Shown: one piece after another, positions 34,223 to 44,778 of the stretch | How positions within the stretch are numbered: the first letter of the stretch is position 1 | How the letters are laid out: the number at the start of each line of letters is the position of its first letter | Source of the DNA: Pleurostoma richardsiae | Taxonomy: Eukaryota; Ascomycota; Sordariomycetes; Calosphaeriales; Pleurostomataceae | Length of the DNA stretch: 64,000 nt | Direction of reading: 5' to 3' | NCBI GenBank assembly: GCA_030052745.1 | Contig: JANBVO010000017.1 | Span: 186,001 to 250,000, forward strand | Program-made: the position numbers and the translations under genes | Notes under the pieces: model-generated | Databases searched by the model: none | What the model was told of the DNA's origin: nothing | What the model saw: the letters and a program-made list of their open reading frames with translations, nothing else

Positions 34223-35084
34223 CCGCAAGCGGCAAGGAGAGAAATGAGTGCGCTGGGATAGATCTAGTATCTTGCGAGACTCACATGGGAGACTTTAAGT
34301 GAGGTACTCTCCATTATCAAGGAGTAAAAAAGCAGGCCTAGTTTGCTTGGAATTGACTACAATGTCTCTTCGCAATCACGAGGGCTCCCGCCTCGTTCCT
34401 TCAAGCAATAGAGCATCGTTACCAAGAACCGCATCCGCATCACCACATTTTCTGCTCATTGAGCAGGTGGAGTTGCCCGCCCGGGACGCACTGGCGGCGT
34501 TCTAAACAGCTTGTGAGGATCAACGCAGCGTCGCCTACCGGCGTTCTCGCACTTCTCGGTGTTCTCGGCTACACCGGCGGGCCCTAGTCAGTGGAGCTGA
34601 GCCAAATCCGCGTATAGAAGACGTGGGAACGATGGGAGTCGGCAGACGAGATAGCGATGCGTCTCGCCTGTATCTGTGCTTTGATCTTCTCTTGGATGAC
34701 GGTCAACCGGCTTCTTTTTACCCTCGCTGATGGCCGCTGACGGCATACGGAGAATTGCTGTTCTTCTTATACTCCATATACCCTGTAGAAACGCCCACTG
34801 CGTTCTGCGTCTCTTGGAACTGGGCGGGAGACCTTAGCCTAGAAGATAAGCTTCAGCAGAGAGAGCACGCTACAGATTAGGCTTATCCCAGATGAGCGAG
34901 GGGCGGATCCCGCCACAGATAACGGAAGATCAATCACCATCCAAGCAATAGCAATGACAATGCAGGTCCCTTATCTCTGCTGTCAGATTCAAGATAATAG
35001 CCTTTTCATCTCCAGACGAAACGCGATGTTCATGTGTGTCGTAACTCTCTAAGTTCTGCAAGGCCGATGATCACCGTGTGACCG
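34223..35084. other. Intergenic region with TTCTCGG motif cluster and a tiny uORF
   Basis: 860 bp upstream of the next regulator. It holds three close TTCTCGG-like copies at 34541-34570. Near the 3' end, ATG ATC ACC GTG TGA (35067-35081) forms a four-codon upstream frame ending 3 bp before the main start codon, which could dampen translation. No sign of the missing GGT N-terminal half. Confidence 0.5.
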
Positions 35085-37409
35085 ATGCTCAGTCAACAAG
35101 CACCTCCAAGTTTCTACAAAACGGCCTGTCGGACCTGCCGTGACCGGAAAGTCAAGTGCGATAAGACCCTGCCATGCCGGAATTGCACCATTGCCGGCAT
35201 TATATGCTCGTTCCCCCCGCAGGTTCGCACCGTCCGGAGGCCGAAGAAAGCGGCAGCAGCCAAGGCAGGGAACAATGGAGCGGGTGCCGGAGCGGACAAA
35301 GCGCTACTGGATCGCTTCAATCGCCTGGAGGCGATGTTGAAGAAGCATGCTCCTCATTTGCAGCTTGATGAGGCTGAAGATGAAGGGCCACCGAGCCACG
35401 AAAGTTACAGCGGGTACGACGGGAAAGAAGGACGGCTTCCTGGCGACCGCATCTTTCCCAGTTCCGTTCAGACCGATCGTCTTGCTACCACGGATCTGGC
35501 TGTGCCCAAGGAAAACTCCTCGAGTCCCCATTTCACTGACGCGACGGGAATCCCGTCGGATAGCGTCAAGGGGCAGTGGAGCCCCTCCCCCTTTCCGATG
35601 GCGCCGCAGGCACAGCAAGCGGGCTCCAAATCCCGCTGTGACGACGACGACGATGACGTTGACGACGTCGAGTACTGGAACCGGCTCCAGGAAGAGTGCG
35701 CGAACAACGTGTTCCTCAAGCCGCCTCCAAGCACGAAAGACAGCAAGGACCCTGTTGCCGGCCCTTCGGGAAAAGGGGCTCCCCCACCAGGGCAGTCCGA
35801 AGGCGGCCCGGTTACCATACCACTAGCGCCGCCACCGCTACAGCCATATGAGATGGGCTTTCCATTTCAGCAGCCAGTCGTCACGATGCCGCCACCTTTG
35901 CTCTCGGTCAGGCAGCGGCAGGTCTGCTGGAAGAGATACGTGGAGAACGTGGACCCTGTCGTTAAGATACTGCACAAGCCGACAATGGAGCTGGTCTCCG
36001 TGCGGGATGCTAACTCGTACGCAATGAGCCCGTCCACAGTGGCATTGATTCAGGCCGTGTGCCTCCTTGCTATCGTATCCATGTCAGACGAAGACGTCTC
36101 CTTGAATCTGGAAGGCGACAGGGAGGCCTTGATGCGAAGCTGTGCTTCGCGGACGGAGCAGGCCCTGATGGCTGCGAACTTCTTGGATGCCAGAGATCTC
36201 AGCACTCTCCAGGCACTTTTGCTCTTCCTATATTACCTCAAGTACCAGGAGGACAGTAGGCTCTACTCACTAAGCTGCGTTGCTATGTGTCTCGCTGCTA
36301 GGATGGGACTAAATCGGGATGCCCACGCGTCGGGGCTGTCGCGGCTTGAGGTAGAGCTTCGAAGGCGTTTCTGGTGGCAGCTGATTAACCTTGTCGACCA
36401 CCCGGACAACTCGGGTTTAGAGGGCTTCATGGCACTCACAGCTGGGACGGACGCGAGACTGCCGCTGAATGTGGACGACAGTGATCTGCCGATGGAGCGA
36501 CGTGACGCAGGCCCCAGCCAGGAGCGCAGTGGTTTCACAGAATCCAGCTTCTGCCTGATGCAATACCAGATTACGCAGGCCTTCAACCAAATCCGCTCCG
36601 ATCGGTCCCAAGCAGCCGACGGGCAACGTGATATTGCACTCGACCGGGCGGAGCGCCGGTTACACTCTTCCCGGGAGGTGATGGAGTCCAAGTATCTCCC
36701 AGACCGTGCTAGTCCCCGTTCACCTTTCGGCAAGTTCGCCATCGACACCATTGCGATGGTGCTAGCCAAGAGACGCCTGCTGACGCACATCTCGCCGGAC
36801 TTCAACCGCCAGGGGAGTCCGCTGGCCCCGGGCGCCGCGAAAGACCGACTCTTTTTGCTCGGCATCCAAATTCTCGAGCTTTCCCGGGCTCTGCAGACTG
36901 GTCGCGGCTTCGAGCGGTGGCGCTGGCTCAGCACGACATACTTCCAGTGGGCCGCCGCGACGTTCGTGGTCAGAGATCTGGCCGTCCGTCCGAGAAGCCC
37001 GGCCACCAAGAGGGCGTGGCATGTCATTGATGGAATCCTAGACCAGTGGCCGGGAGCGACGAGCAGCTCGCCCAGGGCCTCGGCATTGAGAGCGCTGATC
37101 GCCGAGGCAGCCCGGCACAGAGATGCAGAGGCGATGTGGCAGGTAGGCCCGACTCCTCCTACGGCCGGGCTCGGCGCAAATAACAACGGACCCTTCGCGT
37201 ACTCGTCGGAGGTGCCGCGTCAGGGGATGGCGGGAAGGGAGAGGAAGAGACAGGCGCCAGGGGCATGGGCAGCTGGGGGTTCTGCTCCAGCGGGCCAGCA
37301 ACATCCTGACTTCTTGCTGTTCGGTCAAGCAATGGATATGGACAACTACTTCATACCGGATCTAGCGTTTGACGAAACCTCGTTCGGCTTCAATCTTGAA
37401 CTAGCGTAG
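35085..37409 (+). CDS. Zn2Cys6 transcription factor with Fungal_trans domain, intronless
   Basis: A single uninterrupted 774-codon frame encoding a predicted nuclear regulator. The N-terminal binuclear cluster is complete: CRTCRDRKVKCDKTLPC then RNCTIAGIICSF. A basic linker (VRRPKKAAAAKAG) and a short predicted coiled coil (LLDRFNRLEAMLKKH) follow. An acidic Asp run (near residue 186) and a proline-rich stretch precede the middle homology region, which starts around residue 280 (VRQRQVCWKRYVENVDPVVKI) and contains LQALLLFLYYLKYQEDSRLYS and RRRFWWQLINLVD. The C-terminus has an aromatic and acidic tail (MDMDNYFIPDLAFDETSF), a plausible activation segment. It lies 600 bp from a P450 on the same strand, so it may control that gene (inference). 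The order of domains is normal for a secondary-metabolism or catabolic regulator. Confidence 0.9.
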   Translation: MLSQQAPPSFYKTACRTCRDRKVKCDKTLPCRNCTIAGIICSFPPQVRTVRRPKKAAAAKAGNNGAGAGADKALLDRFNRLEAMLKKHAPHLQLDEAEDEGPPSHESYSGYDGKEGRLPGDRIFPSSVQTDRLATTDLAVPKENSSSPHFTDATGIPSDSVKGQWSPSPFPMAPQAQQAGSKSRCDDDDDDVDDVEYWNRLQEECANNVFLKPPPSTKDSKDPVAGPSGKGAPPPGQSEGGPVTIPLAPPPLQPYEMGFPFQQPVVTMPPPLLSVRQRQVCWKRYVENVDPVVKILHKPTMELVSVRDANSYAMSPSTVALIQAVCLLAIVSMSDEDVSLNLEGDREALMRSCASRTEQALMAANFLDARDLSTLQALLLFLYYLKYQEDSRLYSLSCVAMCLAARMGLNRDAHASGLSRLEVELRRRFWWQLINLVDHPDNSGLEGFMALTAGTDARLPLNVDDSDLPMERRDAGPSQERSGFTESSFCLMQYQITQAFNQIRSDRSQAADGQRDIALDRAERRLHSSREVMESKYLPDRASPRSPFGKFAIDTIAMVLAKRRLLTHISPDFNRQGSPLAPGAAKDRLFLLGIQILELSRALQTGRGFERWRWLSTTYFQWAAATFVVRDLAVRPRSPATKRAWHVIDGILDQWPGATSSSPRASALRALIAEAARHRDAEAMWQVGPTPPTAGLGANNNGPFAYSSEVPRQGMAGRERKRQAPGAWAAGGSAPAGQQHPDFLLFGQAMDMDNYFIPDLAFDETSFGFNLELA

Positions 37410-38016
37410 GTAGAAGTTCATGTAGTAATCTGCCGTCATTGAATATCTGCCTTACTCAGTGATCATACCCGGGTGGCGGTTTGTGCGTATCTCAGAGCCT
37501 GGCCACGATGTGCCTTCAACTGTCCTTGCCCGTCACTCTCCACATATTTCTCTAGGAAGAAGGCCTCCAGAGCTAGTTTGGACTATGTCTCCTTATTTCG
37601 GCGTTCTCGGCAGTCAGTAGCCGGGTAGCTATCGGTCATAGACTCATCTCGCAATGCCCTTCGGTGCCGGCATTTGACTCGGCGGCTTCATCCACCCTGA
37701 ACGACCGATAAGCCCGGGCGCGTTAGCCGGTCAAATGCCGTGAATCTGATGCTACACGCAATTCACTATTGCTAAGTCTCGATTGAAGGTTCGAGGCCGA
37801 CTAGCATTTACTGTCAGTCGTAAGATTATTGTAACATCGCCACCTAGCTTCAGCCGAGGCGACGACGACTTGTCTGCTTAGGTACGGAAGACAGTATACA
37901 AGTACATCCCTCTTTCCATTTGGCTCTTCTCACCGCGGCTCAGTGTCTGAGTAAATCAACCACAGCCGCTCGTCTTTCTAATCACTTTAGATCAGCTGTT
38001 CCTATTCACAAACAGC
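37410..38016. other. Intergenic region with one TTCTCGG motif
   Basis: 600 bp between the regulator and the P450; contains TTTCGGCGTTCTCGGC at 37596-37611. No coding signal seen; presumably the P450 promoter. Confidence 0.5.
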
Positions 38017-39842
38017 ATGGAGCTGGAGCAGTCGCACATGTACTCCTGGGCCGTTGTCCTAGCCATAGTGGCTTGGGGCGCAGTCCTTATGTCTAGGAGA
38101 AGGCGACGCCTTCCCGACGTGGAGTTTCTCCGGGTCTGCGATAAGCCGGGCAAAGCCGGAGATGCTGAGGATGTGCAAGCATTCATGGATGATCCGCTGA
38201 GGGCTATTCTGAAAGGTTACAGAACCGTAAGCTCCAAGTCATCGTCTTTTGAGCCCGTTTCAACACCCGATCACAGGCTAATGAAAGATCGTCACAGTAT
38301 TCGAAAGTTGGCAAGCATTTTCTCCTACGTATGCCGAAACAGACCTATCTGATGGTCGCCCCGACCTTCCTCGACGAACTCCGTAAGACGGATGATTCTC
38401 ATCTCAGCCAGCCGGCGGCGGCAGAGGTCATCTTCCAGGTCAAGCACACGCTACATCCGGCCCTTGTCGGCGACTACTACCACTTCGATGTTGTCCGAAA
38501 GAAGTTGACGCATGGTCTCCCACGCATCATCCCTGCCCTTGCCGACGAGACCCGGCATGCCCTGGATGTGGAAGTCGGCAGCAGTGCGGACTGGACTGAG
38601 TTGCAAATGTACCCTCTGGCGTCGAAAGTCATTACCCGGATCTCTAACAGGATGATGGTGGGACTTGAGCTTTGCCGAAATGAGGATTTCCTGCACTATT
38701 CCGGCGCCTATACGAAGGCGACTTTTGATGCTGCGGCTATGCTCCGCAGCGTTCCGAACTTCGTAAAGCCGGGGTTGATGTTCTTCATGACGGACCACAG
38801 AAAGCAGCAACAGATAGCACGCGAGTGTCTGGTGCCCATCATCCAGAGGAGGCTCGCCGCAATGCAAAACAGTACAATGGAGAAAGTGCCGGATGACGCA
38901 TGTAAGTCCTCTTCATCTCAAAGCTGCCGCCGATGCCCTCTTAATCTAGCCTTCGAAGGAAATATTGAAACTGCACTCGAATAAATGCTAACGGTGGAAC
39001 AATAATCCAGTGCAATGGCTTCTTGAAATCACGCCGCCTGAAAAGAGAGATCCCGAGATCCTTCTCCAGCGCATGATCCACATCAACGTCACTGCAATCC
39101 ATGCTCCAGCGGTCACCCTGACTGAATGCATGTATGACTTATGCCACCACCCCGAGATCCACGAAGAACTGCGAAGTGAGATAGCCGAAGTTCTGGGTAG
39201 AAACCCTGCCGGCAGCGTGTGGACGAAAGCCAATATCGACGGTTTAGTCAAACTGGATAGTTTTATTCGTGAATCGGCTCGGATGACCCCTATGAGTGCA
39301 GGTGAGCAGCGTTGCCGCGTTCCTCTCCATTTTTGAGAAGGCTACATTAAGCCTACAATGAATAAAGAGGGAAACATTCATTGACGTGGGGGTATATAGT
39401 CAAGATGGAGCGTGTCGCGGTGAAGGACTACCGCCTCGGCGATGGCACCCTCATCCCCCGCGGGACCTCTGTAGCCGTCGTCTCCCACGGCCGCCACATC
39501 GATGAGGATCTGATTGAGAACGCGACGACCTTTGACCCCTTCAGGTTCGCAAGAGCACGCGCAGAACCCGGCATGGAGAAACAGTTCACCTTCGAGCAGG
39601 CGAGCTCGGACAACTTGCTCTACGGCCTTGGCCGACACGCGTGCCCTGGCCGCCACTTCGCGTCCGTTCTGCTGAAGATGGTGCTGGTTCAGGTGCTCAT
39701 CCGTTACGACATCCAGTTCATCGCGGGCCGGCCCTTGCCACAGGGGAAGTGGACGCTGAAGTTCCGCAACCCGGACCTGACTGCTTATATCGCGTGGAAG
39801 ACTAGGCCAGCCGAAGAGAGATTTGCTACTCTCTTGGGATAA
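38017..39842 (+). CDS. Cytochrome P450 monooxygenase (ER-anchored)
   Basis: Heme-thiolate monooxygenase anchored to the endoplasmic reticulum. Four exons (38017-38226, 38298-38901, 39011-39301, 39400-39842) sum to 516 codons (515 residues), normal for fungal P450s. The N-terminus has a membrane helix (SWAVVLAIVAWGAVLM) followed by an Arg-rich stop-transfer segment. The first intron joins KGYRT to YSKVGKHFLLRMPKQ. The I-helix region reads HINVTAIHAPAVTLTE, lacking the common A/G-G-x-D/E-T-T form but similar to the ent-kaurene-oxidase-like fungal group. The K-helix ExxR is FIRESAR. The heme-binding loop is YGLGRHACPGRHF with the ligand cysteine at about residue 450. Substrate is unknown; P450s of this group often act in terpenoid or other secondary pathways. 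No synthase gene is visible nearby. Confidence 0.88.
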
Positions 39843-40103
39843 CGTCCAGGGAAACCTGCTCAGAGATTTATGTCCGGATGTTTGTAGATAGATTTATCAG
39901 TCGGCCGTCCTCAAGTGGTCATACCTGCGTCTGATTATCTGTAACGAGGAAGGCACTGTTGAATCATCTTTCTTGATTCAAAAGCCTCCGCAGTGCGACT
40001 GGCTCTGCAGACTATATCATACCTCGTAGTATTCGGGTAATTGAAAAAGTGCTCTAAAGGAGTCGGGGTTATGTAGCCGTGGACACTATGCTGCTCACAT
40101 GCT

Positions 40104-41280
40104 TTAGAGGTCGAGTGAATCCATTCCCAGCAATAATGTATCTTCTTTGCTGAACTCAGACAAAGCATCTCTTATAATCCGGCGTTCGAGTTGCTTTTGC
40201 TCCCTCTGGGCCTCCCTCTCCGCTCGCCTAGCATCCCTAAGCTGCCATGGTGCCAAAACAGCTGGTGGCAGTTGAGGGTTGTAGTCAGTAACAGCGCTCC
40301 ATGTTTCTCGCTCGAGGTCTTGTCCATGAACCAGACTGATGAAACGGACCAGTTCTTCAGCAGTTGGCAAACATATCCAGCCATAGCTCCCACACCTTGT
40401 AATTCCCACTGCCGTTGGCTGGTAACTGGAGAACATCCTCAACAGTTGTTGCAGGTCTGGAACGACCGAGACTAGATCCTTGCCTTCGACACGAATCGTC
40501 GTCGTAAAGGGGTAGAGTTCCTTTGGACCTGGCCTGCCATTGTACCAAAACCTTCGTAATTTTGCTCGACCTTGTCTTTGCTTGATGTGAAGCCCGCTGC
40601 CTTTGCTCAGCTGTAGCAACCCTGCCAGGACGACCAGCTCACGCACTGCATCATTGCCGGCGTTATGTTGACGTTTCCTTTCACAGACCGCCACATGATC
40701 TGAGCCGAACCCAAAAGCTAAAAGCGTGGCTCTTAGGCCAGGATTCTTTACGGCAGATATCTCGGAGACAATCTCTTGCAAATCAACCCATGACGAGAAA
40801 TATTTCGTGATTTGAGAGAGATGGGCTGCAATGGTGGAGAACTCGAGGCTGAGATCAAATCCGACCAAAATGAGACGATCGCCAAATCGCTCCTGGATTG
40901 ATTCTAGTAGATTTCCCAGCTCCGCTTCAGCCAGATCCGGTTTGACGTGCTGTACCTGGCCAAAATGGTACGACTCTCGAGTGGTCTTACTTGGGCTTCG
41001 TCCCAAGAGTTGTATTGAGTAGCTTTCGATGTCATTTTGTAGAAAAAATTCTTCAAGGCTGGCATCTCCAGTCTTGGGTAGGTCGTAATTCATCTTCGAA
41101 GGGGGAAGCACCGCCAGACCGACCTCAGTGATTCCCATGGGCTTGTCTTTTGTATGGCGGCCTTCGAAGTCAATGGCGACGTAAGTAGCGTGGGAGCTTT
41201 CTCTCAGTTGTGTGAAGGATTGAACATTTTTTGCCACAAACTTTGCCAGTGCTTGGTCTTGAAGAGTCTGCAGCAGTCGT
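40104..41280 (-). CDS. DEDD-type exonuclease-like protein (Gfd2/YDR514C C-terminal domain)
   Basis: Protein with an RNase H-like 3'-5' exonuclease fold of the type seen in fungal Gfd2/YDR514C-like proteins. The frame runs to TAG/TGA at 40104. Putative metal-binding residues are visible: AIDFEGRHT with the D-x-E pair, followed by ITEVGLAVLP; the second Asp in LILVGFDLSLE; and the final His-Asp pair in HNAGNDAV. A C-terminal charged helix (REAQREQKQLERRIIRDAL) ends the protein. The 5' end is unresolved: the frame stays open upstream of the GTG at 41237 as far as a TAG near 41353 with no ATG, so the start must be in an upstream exon not identified here. The end given is where similarity-like sequence (LLQDEVSRLLQTLQDQ) seems to begin. 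Likely substrate is RNA or ssDNA; no cellular role can be assigned. Confidence 0.7.
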
Positions 41281-41767
41281 GATACCTCATCTTGAAGGAG
41301 GAGTGAGAGAGGCGAGGTTGTCAGTCTGTCGGCACCCAGACCACCGCTGAGCAGCTAGATTAGTCTCGCGCGGAGAATAAATAAGAGAAGACAGGCCACG
41401 GGTTGGCGCGCTTTGTTCTGTGCCACGTATATGGTTTTCCTTTCGGAGATGACCTGAATTAGAGTTTGGAGAGACTTGGGCGTTGCAGCAAATTAAGCCT
41501 AAATAAGGTAGGTAAAACACATGACTATGTTCGAAGACTTCTTTTGAATTGTATTATCCTGGCGGATGCATACAAAAGACACAGCGATATTAAACAGAGA
41601 CCGCGCTTCCTAGGCTGTACATGAAAGCAAGATGAAAAAAGAGTTACGTCAAAAGCAACCCCTGCACCCTCGATCACGTATCACAAGGGCCAGTTGCCTG
41701 AGCGCACCGCCTTTCGCAAATACTGACGGCTAAGCACTCGCCTTTCGTCTCGTTCTTCTCGGTTGGT
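41281..41767. other. Intergenic region, possible 5' exon of the exonuclease-like gene
   Basis: About 490 bp. It should contain the missing first exon and promoter of the exonuclease-like gene, but no ATG-containing exon could be joined with confidence. A CTCGTTCTTCTCGGTTGG sequence near 41748 resembles the TTCTCGG motif. Confidence 0.4.
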
Positions 41768-43574
41768 CTAGATAGCAGGGTGGTCATGCGTCTCGAAAGG
41801 CAAGAGAAACGAGATCAGCCCGGCGCCAACCCACATGGCAGCAGCCACGTAGATGGGCACAACCGTGAAGTTGGTATAAGTTCCAATCAGACTGGCAGAA
41901 AGGCCGCCGGTTCGTAAGAGTGCAGCAGCGATACCACTGGCCAGTCCCCGATGAGGGGCCGGAAACGACTCGGGAGTGAAGGCGAACAGGATGCCATACT
42001 CTGCAGATTTGTAGCGGTCAGCGATATGGTCTCTAGAGAAGCAGAGTAGCGAGTCCGAGGAGAATCATACCAAGGTTTCCGACCAATCCTGTGACCGTTG
42101 TAAAGGCCAGACTGGCTTCTGACGTCCTAGCGGACGTGTAGGCAAACAAAAAGGCGCCGGTAGCGATGGCAGACAGACCCATCACATACCGGCGGCCGAG
42201 CCGTGTCTGAATCAGGAACGCTGCCAACACGGGACCCGCAATCCCGACTGCAGATTCGATGCAGTAATTGCGATATGTCTTGTCCAGAGATGCGTAGGAG
42301 CTGTCTGTGAACCTCTGGGCGAGGTATGTCGGCAGGAAATTGAAGTACAGTGGATATGCAATTCCAATAACGAGCCAGATGAGCCATGTGATAGAAGTGT
42401 GCTGGGCGAGTTTCCTCGTGGCGAAGAGAGACTTGAAGTTGACAGCCTTGAAATCGGCTAGGTTCTCCATCAGAATCTGTTTCCGGGTAAGCCCCTGCCG
42501 TCCGGCCTCCTCTGGGCTAACTGCGACACCGAGATCGTGGTCGATCTGCTGAAGCATTGCCACGGTCAGAGGCTCTGGCTTGCCGTTGCGTCGGGCGACA
42601 TAGTTGACCGCCTCAACAGCCTCTGCGTCTCTGTTCCTAGAAAGCAGGTACCGCGGAGACTCAGGCATCTTGAACAGAAATATTCGGATGAACGAGAAGG
42701 CGAGGGCAATAGCCCCAAGGGTGTACATTGTATAACGCCTTTCTGTAAGTCAGTATGACTTCGCAAGATACGATGATGGTACACATACCATCCCATGTTA
42801 TCTTCCTTTCGGCATTGGCCGGGAAGTGCATCCGACGGACAGCTGAAGTTTGCAATGAAGGCCCACCCGATTAGAGACACGACAAGCTGTCCAAAGATCC
42901 ACCAGGTAGATAGAGCCGTTAGAAGATACTGGTGTGATCCTGGCACGAATTCGAGGAAGATCATATTGTCAACCGGGACGTTTCCACCGGCAGCCGTGCC
43001 GATGACGGCCCACATAACACAGAATGCAATGAAGTTGTCGACACCTCCAGCTGCGATGGCAAAAATGCAACCGATGAAAAGCGTCGCGTTGAAAGCAGGC
43101 TTCCGGCCAATGAAGTCGGAGGAGATGCCCCAAAAAGAGGCTCCACAGATCAGCCCAGCATTGTAGGCGATAGAGCTGAAAGTGACCCGGGATACGTCGG
43201 TGAACTCGAGCCTAACCAAAGGTTGGACTGTACCGATGCCTTGCGACCAGCTTGAGGTGGTATACATGAATCAGCTGGAGTTTCTGCTTTACGCCACACT
43301 CCGCTGAGTGTTTAATTGGCGGAACTCACAAGTTGTCTATTATCCCTCCAAAACCTGTGACGACAAACAGCAACCACTGGTATCGGCCCATGCCAATCTC
43401 TTCCATGCACCGGCCAACGAGCTCAGACTTGACACGATAGGAATCAGTAATGGAGTTGCCGTAGAACTCCCGGTTAGCAGCATCATCAAGTTTCTCAATG
43501 GTGCCCGCGGTGAAAGAGGCCGGCCCCGACGCTGCCGGGGCGATCTCCTCATCGGTCTTCTTCTCTGTCGTCAT
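41768..43574 (-). CDS. MFS transporter (SP/SV2-like group)
   Basis: Twelve-helix major facilitator transporter. Four exons on the minus strand (43574-43330, 43250-42789, 42738-42071, 42000-41768) give 536 codons (535 residues) with matching phases. The N-tail ends GRYQWLLFVVTGFGGIIDN and is spliced to FWSQGIGTVQPLVRLEF. Loop 2-3 shows GISSDFIGRKPAFN, followed by the NVPVDNMIFLEFVPGSHQYL helix-4 region and KMPESPRYLLSRNRD after helix 6. The C-terminal half includes YPLYFNFLPTYLAQRF, LGRRYVMGLSAI and, after the final intron, EYGILFAFTPESFPAPHRGL. These match fungal membrane transporters often labelled sugar/carboxylate MFS; substrate is unknown. Introns 2 and 3 use slightly unusual acceptors (AAAG, CTGCAG), but no lesion was found. 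It is divergent to the RidA-family gene 740 bp away. Confidence 0.87.
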
Positions 43575-44316
43575 ATCACTTCCAAGGCCTGCAGGCTGCG
43601 ACTCGGTAATACAGATGATGCATTGTCCTTCCGACTCCGCAGAGGGGGTTAATCCGCTGGTTTCTTTTATAAGTGAACAGGTTCAGGGGAGCTGTGATTT
43701 GTATCCACAGGCATATCTACCGATGATGATAGTTCCATATTCAAGGCTAGAGCGATAGCCGCCTGAGATGCCATGGATTCCCACACGGCTGATAAGCCTC
43801 TGTTGACTTTGGGTTTAGCGGCTTGCAACGCTAGCAAATCGGGGTCTACATATGGGCAAGGCCGATATCTATCTGCCACAGCCCAGACTCTTACCGAGAA
43901 CAGCGAGCCAACACACTCAGCAAGAGCGAACCCCTATCTTCTCCGCTGCCTGCAGGCACGCAACCTTGATCTGCTCCCTTCGGACAGTGCACACATTACG
44001 TGCACGACCTGATCTCTAACGCGCTGGGCCAACTAGCCAAGCAGGCTTTCCGCACCAACTTGGTCCGTGTCATCTTTCAGATAGGGGGACTCGGAGTGAC
44101 GCAGTATAGGCGTGTTAACACAGTGGTCGGAGATGGTACTGGGATTCTCGGCCATGTCATCGCTTTGACTCGTTCAGGATGCCGCCAACAATATTCTGTC
44201 TTTGGCTCGTAATTATGAAACACAAAGTCTTGTACAGCACTCATTCTAGCCTTTCACTTCTCTGTGGTTGTTGCATGTCTCCTCCCTTGTCAACTGCGTC
44301 TCCTCGCTCTTCCAAC
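43575..44316. other. Divergent intergenic region, TTCTCGG motifs
   Basis: 740 bp between divergent MFS and RidA genes. It has a CCGAGAAC at 43893-43900 and GGGATTCTCGGCC at 44141-44153, matching the motif seen in other intergenic stretches. Nothing else recognised. Confidence 0.5.
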
Positions 44317-44778
44317 ATGAGCTCTTCAATTGTTGCCACCGTCAATCGGGAGGACCAGCCCCCTCTGGCTTCAACATTCTCAGCACTCTCCATCGTCCCC
44401 ATTCCACCGCACAAACCGGCGGTGCATCTCCTGCACACCGCGGGGCAGGTCGGCCTGCCGTCTCCTTCATCCCCTTCAGCAGCTCTCCCAACATCCTTCC
44501 GAGAACAAGCAGAGAACGCGTTCGCCAACGTCGCGGCCTGCCTCGCGCTCGGAGGCGCGACACCCCGGGACATCACCAAGATTACCATCTACGTGGTCGA
44601 CTACGAGCTGTCGATGCGGGCAGTGTTGGCGGAGGTGATAACGGCGTTCTTCAGCACTGGAGGGTCAGAAAAGCCTCATGCGCCTCCAAGCACGCTTCTC
44701 GGGGTCGCGGCGCTCGCGTCCAAGGAGTTCTTGATAGAGGTGGATGCCGAGGCCGTTGTTGTGGCGCGGCCGGAGTGA
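44317..44778 (+). CDS. RidA/YjgF/YER057c/UK114-family protein
   Basis: Small single-exon protein of the Rid family, members of which form trimers and hydrolyse reactive enamine/imine intermediates or act in related deamination steps. The ATG at 44317 gives 153 residues; an in-frame ATG at 44275 would add 14. The chain shows VHLLHTAGQVGLPSP (strand and turn that build the active-site cleft), FREQAENAFANVAACLALGGATPRDI (central helix), TKITIYVVDYE, and ends STLLGVAALASKEFLIEVDAEAVV. The Arg that binds the substrate carboxylate in canonical RidA, normally just before the last helix, appears replaced in this copy (PPSTLLGV), as in Rid subfamilies other than RidA itself. Fungal members often lie in catabolic or secondary-metabolite clusters; here it lies between two MFS genes. 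Confidence 0.85.
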   Translation: MSSSIVATVNREDQPPLASTFSALSIVPIPPHKPAVHLLHTAGQVGLPSPSSPSAALPTSFREQAENAFANVAACLALGGATPRDITKITIYVVDYELSMRAVLAEVITAFFSTGGSEKPHAPPSTLLGVAALASKEFLIEVDAEAVVVARPE

